Shown here: one piece after another, positions 35,607 through 43,181 of the stretch
Position numbering within the stretch: the first letter of the stretch is position 1
Layout of the letters: the number at the start of each line of letters is the position of its first letter
NCBI GenBank assembly: GCA_021202075.1
Contig: JAJQDT010000027.1
Coordinates: forward strand, 22,061 to 86,060
Source of the DNA: Lachnospiraceae bacterium
GTDB lineage: Bacteria > Bacillota > Clostridia > Lachnospirales > Lachnospiraceae
Direction: 5' to 3'
Length of the DNA: 64,000 nucleotides
Position numbers and translations under genes: made by a program
Notes under the pieces: model-generated
Seen by the model: the letters and a program-made list of their open reading frames with translations, nothing else
Told to the model about the DNA's origin: nothing
Databases searched by the model: none

Positions 35607-37073
35607 TTAATACCAGTCGTGTTTTTCATTCCGATCCAGAGCGTTGATCTGCTCCATTTCCTCTTCTGTCAGTTCAAACCCAAACAGGTCGAGATTTTCC
35701 CGGATGTGATCCGGATCGCTGGATCCTGGGATCACTACGACACCTTTCTGTAAATTTCACCTCAGGATTACCTGAGCAGAAGAAACGCCGTGAGCCTCAA
35801 CGATAGCGGAAATGGTTTCATCCCCAAGCAGTTCTGCTGTATGCCCACGCCCGCCAAGCGGATACCAGCCCTGCACGACAATCCCCAGCGACTGAATATA
35901 AGGAATCACATCGTTTTCCTGATAGTAAGGATGAATCTCATTCTGTACGAGTGCAGGGGTGATGTTCACCTGGGGCAGAAACTCCTCCAGCTCCTCTATA
36001 TACCAGTTGGACAGGCCAATCGAATGCACCTTGCCATCTGTGACCGCCTGCTCCAACGCCAGGTACGCTTCCACATCACCATCTCCCGGGTGGTGAAGGA
36101 GAATCATGTCAATGTAGTCCAACCCCATTTTTTCCAAAGCTTCGTCAATGGCTTCTACTGCATAGTCAAACTGATTTGGATAAAGTTTTGTAATTACAAA
36201 GATTTCTTCCCGAGGCACGTCCGAATCCCGGATGGCCTGTCCGACTGCCGCCTCGTTTCCGTACATATAGGCGGTATCAATCAGTCTGCCGCCTGCTTCC
36301 AGTAGCGCTGCGATGAAAACGGCACACTCCTCATCCGTCAGGCTGTATGTACCAAGCCCCATAATCGGCATCTCATAGCCGCTGTTCAGCAACACCGTTT
36401 TTGTCTCAAAATCAAATTCACCCACAGTACGAACCTCCCTTTCCGGTAATTCCAGACTATCTACCCATTCAACCACTTCACTTTCCGGTAATTCCAGACT
36501 GTCTATCCAGTCAGCTACGTCACTTTCCGCTGCATCCCCGGAGAACCGCTGCCCCTCCATCCAGGTAACGGTATCGGAGCAAAGATCGTACAGATTTTCG
36601 GCACTGGAGCCGATGCCGCTGCTGTGGGAGGTACAGAAGGGAATGATTGTCACATCAGACAAATCATAACTCTCCAAAAAGCTGCTGATGATCCGCGGCG
36701 CCTGCCCGTGCCAGATGGGGTAGCCGAGGAAAATAACGTCATACTGTTCCATATTCTCCACACTGCCAGAGATTGTGGGACGTGCAGAAGAATCCGCCTG
36801 CTCCTGGTCCGCGCGTCCTCCGGTGTAATACGCCAGATCTTCCTCCGTATATGGAACCTCCGGCACAATTTCGTAACTGTCCGCACCTGTTTCATCTGCG
36901 ATCCACCCGGCAATCTGCTCCGTCGTTCCGGTGCAGGAAAAATACGCAACCAGAATGTTGTTGCTTTCAGAATCGATGGATGAATCGGTTGATGGCTCTG
37001 CAGCCTCAGATCTGCAGCCCGCCAACACGGCAATCACACAACTCAAAAGAACAAATGGAATCATTTGCTTCAT
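35607..37073 (-). pseudogene. Flavodoxin-aldo/keto reductase lipoprotein, interrupted by an in-frame TGA
   Basis: Reading from 37073: a lipoprotein signal with lipobox VLAGC, a flavodoxin-like domain (ILVAYFSCTGTTEQIAGWIA; IFLGYPIWHGQAP), a linker with a 14-residue duplication (DWIDSLELPES / EWVDSLELPER), then an aldo/keto reductase with tetrad residues in IDTAYMYG, ITKLYP and LLHHPG. The frame stops at TGA 35759-35757 after SSAQVILR, but continues in the same frame for 49 codons (NLQKGVVVIPGSSDPDHIREN ... NEKHDWY) to a TAA at 35607. The stop replaces the Trp of the conserved VILRW segment (TGG to TGA). Either a recent nonsense mutation or rare readthrough; the first product would be a 438-residue protein lacking the AKR C-terminus. 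Confidence 0.85.
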
Positions 37074-37077
37074 GCAG

Positions 37078-37128
37078 TCCCTCCTCTGTCAATTTTTTTA
37101 ATCATTTTTGCAGGTACACCGTCTGTTA
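37078..37128 (-). pseudogene. 3'-end remnant of an acetyltransferase gene
   Basis: The bases match the last 17 codons of the acetyltransferase at 34940 (GVPAKMIKKIDRGG). The AGAGGAGG in the RGG codons now serves as the ribosome site for the AKR lipoprotein gene, exactly as the intact copy does for DUF362. Confidence 0.75.
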
Positions 37129-37133
37129 CCGAT

Positions 37134-37167
37134 TATTCTTGATAAGAATATCTGTTTGCATTATAAT
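37134..37167 (+). promoter_or_regulatory. Palindromic operator overlapping a promoter, copy 1
   Basis: TATTCTT-GAT-AAGAATA (37134-37150) is a perfect 7-bp inverted repeat. TTGATA (37139-37144) and TATAAT (37162-37167) are 17 bases apart, so the operator covers the -35. The sequence is nearly identical to 38728-38761, upstream of the LysR gene. Here it reads toward a terminator and a DUF362 remnant. Confidence 0.75.
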
Positions 37168-37215
37168 TGGTACATAACAGATTCGATGAACTATTTCTTT
37201 CGTTACCGTGTGCAA

Positions 37216-37240
37216 AACTCCCTCAAGTGCCGAGGGAGTT
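37216..37240. terminator. Rho-independent terminator
   Basis: AACTCCCTC (37216-37224) pairs with GAGGGAGTT (37232-37240); TTATTATTT follows on plus and an A-run precedes it, so it can act in both directions. It lies about 50 bases after promoter copy 1. Confidence 0.8.
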
Positions 37241-37267
37241 TTATTATTTCAGAATTAACACCGGGCT

Positions 37268-37378
37268 TCATTCTTCATTTACAAACGGTTTGACATCTTT
37301 CACTGCATCTCCCACGGAAATTTTCATATCCATATGATCAATGTCTATCAGAGTATAGCGGTCATTACCCATGCCCCG
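37268..37378 (-). pseudogene. 3'-end remnant of a DUF362 gene
   Basis: The segment encodes GNDRYTLIDIDHMDMKIS, then AVKDVKPFVNEE and a TGA, about 90 percent identical to the end of the intact DUF362 gene (33939-34045). Everything upstream of it is missing; the alpha/beta hydrolase gene ends next to it. Confidence 0.85.
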
Positions 37379-37385
37379 ATTTCCA

Positions 37386-38408
37386 TTATTTCAAATACAT
37401 TCCGAAAAATGCTTCCATCTTGTCAAATGGAATGATGTCCGTCTGGTCATAAAGGTCGGTGTGAACAGCTCCCGGAATTATCATCAACTCCTTGTTATCG
37501 CCGGTCAGTTTTGCAAAAGCGTCCTTGCTGAAATAGCAGGAATGTGCCTTTTCACCGTGGATAATGAGGACGGCATTGCGGATTTCCTGGCTGTACTGCA
37601 GAATCGGCATATTTAAAAAGGACTGACAGCCGGTCACATTCCAGCCGCCGTTAGAGTTCAGGCTGCGGGGATGATAACCGCGCTCCGTTTTGTAATAGTC
37701 GTGATAATCCTTTACAAAGAAAGGCATGTCGTCCGGCAGCGGATCAACCACGCCGCCTCCCAGGGCATAGCTGCTGTTTTTATAATCCGTAATTCGCTGC
37801 GCGCAGAGCGCTTTACGCTTCTCATAACGGGCTTCCTCGCTGTCCTCACTGTCAAAGTAACCGTTAGCGTTCACCCGAGTCATGTCGTACATGGTGGATG
37901 CTACCGTCGCCTTGATACGCGTGTCGAGCGCCGCCGCATTTAATGCCATGCCGCCCCAGCCGCAGATACCGATGATGCCGATTCTTTCCGGATCAACGTT
38001 ATCCTGCACAGACAGGAAATCCACAGCCGCCATGAAGTCCTCGGTGTTGATGTCCGGGGACGCAATGTAGCGGGGCTGTCCGCCGCTCTCGCCGGTGTAG
38101 GAGGGGTCAAAGGCGATCGTCAGAAATCCACGCTCCGCCATCGTCTGCGCGTACAGGCCGGCGGCCTGCTCCTTCACTGCGCCAAAAGGACCGCAGACCG
38201 CGATTGCCGGAAGGAGGCCTTTCACACCCGCTTCCGCAGCAGCCGCCGAACGGACGTGAGGAGACATTTCCACATCCTTCGGCTCATAAAGATCAGCCGC
38301 CAGAGTAATCCCGTAGCGGTTATGAAAGATCACCTTCCTGTGAATGACCCTGTCGCTCTTTGAAAACGTCTTGTCCCATTCCATTGTCAAATTTAATTTT
38401 TCTTCCAT
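37386..38408 (-). CDS. Alpha/beta hydrolase (YcjY/dienelactone-hydrolase-like, Cys nucleophile)
   Basis: The 340-residue protein has a serine-hydrolase fold: ITLAADLYEPKDV at the start, a PAIAVCGPFGAVKEQAAG loop, IAFDPSYTGESGG, the elbow GIIGICGWGGMALN with Cys at the nucleophile position, and the histidine in PGAVHTDLYDQ. Such GxCxG enzymes (like dienelactone hydrolase) are typical of clostridial LysR-linked clusters. The start overlaps the preceding 85-residue gene by 16 bases. Confidence 0.87.
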   Translation of the reverse strand: MEEKLNLTMEWDKTFSKSDRVIHRKVIFHNRYGITLAADLYEPKDVEMSPHVRSAAAAEAGVKGLLPAIAVCGPFGAVKEQAAGLYAQTMAERGFLTIAFDPSYTGESGGQPRYIASPDINTEDFMAAVDFLSVQDNVDPERIGIIGICGWGGMALNAAALDTRIKATVASTMYDMTRVNANGYFDSEDSEEARYEKRKALCAQRITDYKNSSYALGGGVVDPLPDDMPFFVKDYHDYYKTERGYHPRSLNSNGGWNVTGCQSFLNMPILQYSQEIRNAVLIIHGEKAHSCYFSKDAFAKLTGDNKELMIIPGAVHTDLYDQTDIIPFDKMEAFFGMYLK

Positions 38409-38650
38409 GATAATTTCCTCGCTTTCTCTTTTTTCAGCCTGTTTACGAGATAATCCAGACAGTCCAGCTTCTTCTGTTCCGTATGGATACCGTTCAGCAA
38501 ATCTCTGCGGCTGTTTTGCAATGTGATCAGCAATTCTCTATCCCGGCCCTCTTTCTGCATCAGGACACAACGGGAAATCATTTCCTCCCCAAAGCCGATA
38601 TCTTTGAGATTTTCATAAAAACACTGTTCCTCGTTATTCGCTTCCGGCAT
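38393..38650 (-). CDS. 85-residue helical protein of unknown function
   Basis: The product (MPEANNEEQCFYENLKDIGF... then QNSRRDLLNGIHTEQKKLDCLDYLVNRLKKEKARK) is predicted all-helical, with a C-terminal charged helix typical of a small family found next to MerR/LysR-regulated hydrolase genes in Lachnospiraceae. It overlaps the hydrolase start by 16 bases, indicating coupling. No catalytic motif; perhaps an accessory or regulatory partner. Confidence 0.7.
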   Translation of the reverse strand: MPEANNEEQCFYENLKDIGFGEEMISRCVLMQKEGRDRELLITLQNSRRDLLNGIHTEQKKLDCLDYLVNRLKKEKARKLSWKKN

Positions 38651-38727
38651 GGCTGTTTACCTCTCTCGTTATTTCCATTTTACATTGAAGCGAAAAGAAC
38701 GGCAAATACTTAATTTCTATTTCTGGT

Positions 38728-38761
38728 TATTCTTGAAAAGAATATCTGTTTGCGCTATAAT
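38728..38761 (+). promoter_or_regulatory. Palindromic operator overlapping the LysR promoter, copy 2
   Basis: TATTCTT-GAA-AAGAATA (38728-38744) overlaps a promoter TTGAAA (38733-38738), 17-base spacer, TATAAT (38756-38761). It lies between the divergent hydrolase pair and the LysR gene, the usual place for a LysR-type regulator to act on itself and its targets. Confidence 0.75.
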
Positions 38762-38763
38762 TG

Positions 38764-38881
38764 CCTTCGTCCATACTCGCTGTGCGAGTACGGACATGTA
38801 ATGGAAGCCGCGCAATAAAGAATCGCTTCGCGATTGGCGCGGCCTTCGTCCATACTCGCTGTGCGAGTACGGACATGTAAT
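38764..38881. repeat. Hairpin repeat, module order B-A-B
   Basis: A 39-base sequence occurs identically at 38764-38802 and 38843-38881; each contains GTCC-ATACTCG-CTGTG-CGAGTAC-GGAC-ATGT. Between them is module A: AATCGC-TTC-GCGATT nested in GCCGCGC/GCGCGGC. It lies in the LysR leader, after the promoter. Confidence 0.85.
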
Positions 38882-38926
38882 AGAATTAAACAGAAAAATA
38901 AATTCAACTGAAAGACGGAGGGTTTT

Positions 38927-39868
38927 ATGGAACTGCGAGTTTTACGCTATTTTACGGAGGTCGCCAGAGAAGGCAGCATTACGGGTGCGGCCAGAGCGCT
39001 GCATATTTCCCAGCCAACCCTGTCGAAGCAGCTCAAAGAGCTGGAAGCTGAACTCGGATGTAAGCTGTTTGTCCGGGGAAATTATAACGTGCATCTGACG
39101 GAAGAAGGAATTTTGCTCCGCAAGCGCGCGGAGGATATTCTTGACATGACAGATAAAACCATTGAAGAATTTCAGTCTCTGAATGATGTGACAGGCGGCG
39201 ACGTGCGGATCGGCTGCGCGGAATCGTGGCTAATCCGCCATCTGGCCGGTACGATCAAAGAGTTTCGCCGGCAATATCCGGGACTGCGGTTCCACATCAC
39301 CAGCGGGGACACCCGTGTGGTGGTCAATGATCTGGAGCAGGGACTCTCCGATTTCGCGGTCATTGTAGAACCGCCCGACCTTTCCAGGTATAATTATCTT
39401 TCCCTGCCGGGCGGCGATACCTGGGGACTTTTAATGCGGGCAGACAATCCACTGGCGCAGAAAACGGAAATTTTTCTGGAAGATATCCAGGGCCTTCCGC
39501 TCATTATTTCACCTCAGTCCATCCGCACAGACCTTCCGAGATGGTGCGGAGAGGCTGTCGATCAGCTGAATATCATCGGAACCATCAACCTGTTTTATAA
39601 TGGCACTGTATTTGTAAAAGAGGGACTGGGATGCATGCTGGTTTTTGACCGCCTGGCAGATGTCAGTCCTGAAAACGGCTTGTGTTTTCGGCCTCTTTCT
39701 CCAAAGCTGGAGACGAAAATGTATATCATCTGGAAAAAGTATCAAGTCTTTACACCGATTGCGGAGAGGCTGATTGATCTGTTGAAAGAACGGTTTGACG
39801 AAAGCCAAGGGCCGCACAGGACGCCTTGTCTGCCATATCAACCACCAGCGCGATTGGACGGTCGCTGA
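38927..39868 (+). CDS. LysR-family transcriptional regulator
   Basis: The N-terminal winged HTH (MELRVLRYFTEVAREGSITGAARALHISQPTLSKQLKELE) is textbook LysR, followed by an effector domain (DVRIGCAESWLIRHLAGTIKEF; PLIISPQSIRTDLPRW). GACGGAGGG precedes the ATG. The last 18 residues (from PHRTPC) are encoded antisense to an ATPase-gene remnant, so the original C-terminus has probably been replaced; most of the effector domain is intact. It is divergent from the hydrolase/small-protein genes and likely controls them and the AKR gene through the TATTCTT-N3-AAGAATA site. Confidence 0.9.
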   Translation: MELRVLRYFTEVAREGSITGAARALHISQPTLSKQLKELEAELGCKLFVRGNYNVHLTEEGILLRKRAEDILDMTDKTIEEFQSLNDVTGGDVRIGCAESWLIRHLAGTIKEFRRQYPGLRFHITSGDTRVVVNDLEQGLSDFAVIVEPPDLSRYNYLSLPGGDTWGLLMRADNPLAQKTEIFLEDIQGLPLIISPQSIRTDLPRWCGEAVDQLNIIGTINLFYNGTVFVKEGLGCMLVFDRLADVSPENGLCFRPLSPKLETKMYIIWKKYQVFTPIAERLIDLLKERFDESQGPHRTPCLPYQPPARLDGR

Positions 39869-39935
39869 AGCGGCAGGACTCTGTGATGCGTTTACAGTTT
39901 TTCTCCCAGACAGCAGATTGCAGGTTCTGAATCAT
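39846..39935 (-). pseudogene. Remnant of an ATPase like the one at 56780-58360
   Basis: The minus strand encodes KRITESCRFSDRPIALVVDMADKAS, close to KRITELCRFSDRPIVLMIDEVDRAS (Walker B region) in the intact ATPase at 56780-58360. The DEVD is damaged and no other part survives. It overlaps the 3' end of the LysR gene. Confidence 0.75.
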
Positions 39936-39962
39936 TGTTCAAAGCGCAGACCATATTTCGCT

Positions 39963-41324
39963 TTATTCCAGCGCACTGAAATCCGGATGATAAATCAATT
40001 CTTCCGGCAACCCGGGTTTATCCACAAACATCATCATATATACCGGGTAATATACAATTTTGCCGTCTGTGCTGACATTGCCATTATGGAATACATAAGC
40101 TTCTTTGATATTATAAGCTTTATTCGCAATCAGATTATTGAGAGCCGCATGCCGCGCATAGTCCTTCCCTGATTTAATCTCGATCGGCAAAACTTCCCCA
40201 TTGCGCTCCACCAGGAAATCCACTTCGCCCTGCTTCTTATTATTGAAATAGTACAGGTCAAAACCATGAGCCTTCAGCTCCTGCGCGGCAACATTTTCAT
40301 ATACAGAGCCAAAATTGATATCCTGCTCCCGGTTCAAAATCCGTATTTGAATATCGCCCGCATACATAGATGCCAGAAGTCCCACATCCGCAAGGAACAA
40401 TTTGAACAGATTGGTCGCCCTTGAAAGCAAAAGCGGAGCCTTTGGCTCATCTGCGCAAAATACAGGAAGCGCCACGCCTGCATCCTTCAGCCACAGAAAA
40501 CTGTTGCTATAACGGGAAAACTTGAAATTTTCATTCAGTTTTTTCAAAATAAAGCGCTTGTTTTTCGCATTCAGTTCACCTGGAATCAAGTCAAAAATTT
40601 CCTCCAGATACAGTTTATCCTCCGGATCATATTTTGCGATATCTTTTTTATAAAGAGCAAGGATGGATCTCTGTGTGCGCAAAACCTCCTGTAAATTATG
40701 CGTTTCCAGGTATCTGGCGACTACAGCGGGCATCCCTCCGACAATCAGGTACAGCCGAAACAACTCCATCATCTTTTCGTGAACAATGGCATCCACAGAT
40801 TTTTTTTCAGAAAACGCATCAGCAAGTGTATCCATAATCCGCGAAGAAACTCCATTCGCAGCTGCGAACTCTTCCAGATCCAGCGGAAACATTTCCAGAA
40901 TATCCATATACCCCACCGGGACGGACCGAATATCTTTCAAATCCACGCCCAGCAGAGAGCCGCTTAAAATATATCGGTAGCTGCCTTCTTCCACAAGAAA
41001 TTTAATTGCCGTGACGATTTCCCTGCACTCCTGAACCTCATCCAGAAAAATCAGCGTTTCATGTGGAATCAGAGGTGCATCCGTAATCGCGGAAATACGC
41101 AGCAACAGAGCTTCACTGTCAGAAGCGTTCTCAAAAAGAGCGGCTGCCTGCCGGTTTTCCAGAAAATTAATCGTCACAAAAGAGCGAAACAGCTTTTTGC
41201 CAACAGCCTCTATCGTATATGTCTTGCCTACCTGTCTTGCACCGGTAATCAATAATGCCTTTCCATCTTCCGATGAGAAAAAACGGCAGATATCCTTCTC
41301 TATCTTCCTTGCTATCACAGACAT
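39963..41324 (-). CDS. ATPase of the AAA_14/DUF4143 family (second copy)
   Basis: The 453-residue protein has Walker A ITGARQVGKTYT, Walker B LIFLDEVQECREI, ILSGSLLGVDL and a DUF4143 C-terminal half with a PD-(D/E)XK-like core (KQGEVDFLVERNGEVLPIEIKSGKDY). It shares only family-level similarity with the protein at 1183-2511. AGAGGGAGGG ends directly before the ATG at 41324; a GTG at 41318 has better spacing and may be the true start. Three phased repeats lie 100-180 bases upstream. Solitary gene; biological role unknown. Confidence 0.88.
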   Translation of the reverse strand: MSVIARKIEKDICRFFSSEDGKALLITGARQVGKTYTIEAVGKKLFRSFVTINFLENRQAAALFENASDSEALLLRISAITDAPLIPHETLIFLDEVQECREIVTAIKFLVEEGSYRYILSGSLLGVDLKDIRSVPVGYMDILEMFPLDLEEFAAANGVSSRIMDTLADAFSEKKSVDAIVHEKMMELFRLYLIVGGMPAVVARYLETHNLQEVLRTQRSILALYKKDIAKYDPEDKLYLEEIFDLIPGELNAKNKRFILKKLNENFKFSRYSNSFLWLKDAGVALPVFCADEPKAPLLLSRATNLFKLFLADVGLLASMYAGDIQIRILNREQDINFGSVYENVAAQELKAHGFDLYYFNNKKQGEVDFLVERNGEVLPIEIKSGKDYARHAALNNLIANKAYNIKEAYVFHNGNVSTDGKIVYYPVYMMMFVDKPGLPEELIYHPDFSALE

Positions 41325-41424
41325 CCCTCCCTCTCGGCTACCCTGCTGCGGGGAGCTTTAAAGTGAACCTTTTCATTTAGTATATCCCCTGTTGTCCGAT
41401 TGTGCAATCATTTTTTCTCTGATT

Positions 41425-41503
41425 TGTCCGCTTTTTCGAAGGAAAACATGATTGTTTTGTCCGCTTTTTCGTAAGAAAGAAATTTTATCTGTCCGCTTTT
41501 TCA
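41425..41503 (-). promoter_or_regulatory. Three phased direct repeats upstream of the ATPase gene
   Basis: On plus TGTCCGCTTTTTC begins at 41425, 41458 and 41490 (33- and 32-base spacing, about three helical turns); on the coding strand this is GAAAAAGCGGACA three times. The copies are near-perfect while the spacers are unrelated AT-rich sequence, as expected for a multi-site operator. Confidence 0.65.
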
Positions 41504-41597
41504 CATTTTAAGTCTTCCGGTTATTAAAATGAGACGCTACACCTGGCAATACCTCGGACGTACGCATACCTTTTTTGCATTCTCTACAGCAGATTTC

Positions 41598-42641
41598 TTA
41601 TTCTTTTAACAGGTAATCATTATTCAGCACTTTCATAGACAGCGGTCCTGACAAAGTATAAGAAAACACGGGTTCTGTCGGGCGGATCACGATACCTTCC
41701 TTATGCATTCCCGACGCATATTTCCCGCGCGCCCGCTCGAGAAGCTCGTCCACGGTGTGATAGGGAAACACTTCCCCCGTCTCTTCCACCGGAACCTGAT
41801 GTAAGCCAAGAACGGTACACAATTCTGTCATCTTCTCCAGAGAAAGTCTCCGATGTGTCTGCAGATCAATCACAGTGAACACATACCATTCCGGAAATTT
41901 CAGTTTCAGGCGGTTCTTCTGAATTCCGCCGCCGCAAAATTCTCCCTGTATCGCCAGCTCCGGTAAATTCTTCTCCCTCAGCTTTTCCTCAATCCGGTTC
42001 TTCTTCGCATATTCCCAGAAAGCGCATTTCCCGTCATCCGCGTACTCATAGTTTCTGCCGCAGACTCCAAACCTCCAGCCGGATTCCTCCTTCTTCCAGT
42101 ACATTGTCACACTGGTTCCATCCATCTTGGTGCTGATATAATAAGAAGGAACCTTTTTAAACTCCGTAATCAGTTCCGGAAAAGACTGTATCCGCATCTC
42201 ATCTGTCTTCGGTATGCCAAACGGCATTTCCCCAATCACGGTTCCGCTGCCGGTCACCTTTTCCTCGATATCCCATTTTCGCACACCGAGCAGTTCTGTG
42301 ACATCCTCGCCCAATACATACTCCCTGTCCTGCGGCAATATGTCTGTCGGAAGAATCAATCCCTGCGATATCTGGCCGCGGAATCTCTGTGTCTTCAGCC
42401 GAAATCCCTGCCCCATGTAATCATCATTTTTAAAACAGCTGCTCCGCAAAAACTCAAACTGCTCACACACCGGCAGGAATGAATCTACCTCAAAGTAGAC
42501 ACAGTAATCTCCCACCCGAAATTCCCCCTTCTTAGCAACAACATTCCATCCCAAAACCTGAACACACTCAATTCTGTCTGCACCTTCTATCGCATTCACG
42601 TGATGAACCATCTGCACAGATGCCAGTTTTCTGTTCGCCAT
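41598..42641 (-). CDS. RNA ligase, DRB0094 family
   Basis: The 347-residue product fits the DRB0094 (Rnl5-type) ATP-dependent RNA ligases: an N-terminal OB-like domain (LASVQMVHHVNAIEGADRIE; GDYCVYFEVDSFLP; RFRGQISQGLILP) and a C-terminal nucleotidyltransferase with the active-site lysine 172 in STKMDGTS, then AIQGEFCGGG (motif IV-like) and KEGIVIRP (motif IV/V). It seals nicked RNA by an AMP-lysine intermediate. The ATG at 42641 follows GGAGGG; the frame open to 43124 is non-coding and crosses the tRNA-Thr. Location next to a tRNA gene suggests RNA/tRNA repair, which is inference. Confidence 0.92.
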   Translation of the reverse strand: MANRKLASVQMVHHVNAIEGADRIECVQVLGWNVVAKKGEFRVGDYCVYFEVDSFLPVCEQFEFLRSSCFKNDDYMGQGFRLKTQRFRGQISQGLILPTDILPQDREYVLGEDVTELLGVRKWDIEEKVTGSGTVIGEMPFGIPKTDEMRIQSFPELITEFKKVPSYYISTKMDGTSVTMYWKKEESGWRFGVCGRNYEYADDGKCAFWEYAKKNRIEEKLREKNLPELAIQGEFCGGGIQKNRLKLKFPEWYVFTVIDLQTHRRLSLEKMTELCTVLGLHQVPVEETGEVFPYHTVDELLERARGKYASGMHKEGIVIRPTEPVFSYTLSGPLSMKVLNNDYLLKE

Positions 42642-42904
42642 TTCTTTTCCCTCCAAACGCCAGGTTGATTTATAATCGTTTTTTTCTATTTTTTTTCGTG
42701 TATAGTACCAAGCCGCTGTGCGGCGGCCTGGTGCAATGCATATGCCTGCAGTACAGCCACGAGGATGATTTCCGGTCAACCGACTTAACACCTGAACCTT
42801 TATCCTGGATTTCGGCATATCTCTATGCCTGAATAAAAGTTGTCGTTTCACAAAAAACGGTTCAGGAAAAATACCGTTAACATTTGAAGAATTACCATTG
42901 ACAG
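42642..42904. other. Spacer between RNA ligase and tRNA
   Basis: About 260 bases with the RNA ligase promoter region and GC-rich inverted segments near 42700-42760 (for example CCGCTGTGCGGCGG). I see no gene here. Confidence 0.4.
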
Positions 42905-42952
42905 AAAATAAAAAATGGTTGAACCGGGGACCTTCTCGGGCGAGGTCAAACC
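42905..42952 (-). terminator. Probable terminator of the tRNA-Thr transcript
   Basis: On the minus strand GGTT...GACCT pairs with AGGTC...AACC and is followed by ATTTTTTATTTT, immediately after the tRNA 3' end. The stem is interrupted, so the call is moderate. Confidence 0.5.
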
Positions 42953-42961
42953 AATTATGGG

Positions 42962-43034
42962 ATCCAAAAGCAGGGATCGAACCTGCGACATCATGATTAC
43001 AAGTCATGTGTGCTACCAGCTGCACCATTTCGGA
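42962..43034 (-). tRNA. tRNA-Thr (anticodon TGT)
   Basis: The minus strand folds as a 73-base cloverleaf: acceptor TCCGAAA/TTTTGGA (one G-U pair), D-arm GTGC-AGCTGGTA-GCAC, anticodon arm CATGA-CTTGTAA-TCATG with anticodon TGT, and T-arm GCAGG-TTCGATC-CCTGC. The discriminator base is T, and CCA is not encoded. A single tRNA gene, not in an array. Confidence 0.9.
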
Positions 43035-43181
43035 ACTCCGCAACCATTTTGCGTATGGTCTTCTTAATCGTAACATAACCCTGTTACCGGGAAGCCGGGT
43101 TTGAAATTTTCGTACTACAGGCATTAATAGAAAGCTTCACCACAATACTCTGTTTCTATAAACATTGTCGCATTTGATACC

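Noticed and set aside
35750-35765. TGA as a selenocysteine codon
   Set aside because: Homologues have Trp at this position and no SECIS-like hairpin follows; a nonsense change is simpler.
42897-42960. A second tRNA next to tRNA-Thr
   Set aside because: The segment has a T-arm-like CCCCGGTTCAA but no acceptor or anticodon arm; a terminator explains it better.
42645-43124. Extended N-terminus of the RNA ligase
   Set aside because: The extension runs through the tRNA-Thr gene; a strong ribosome site supports the start at 42641.
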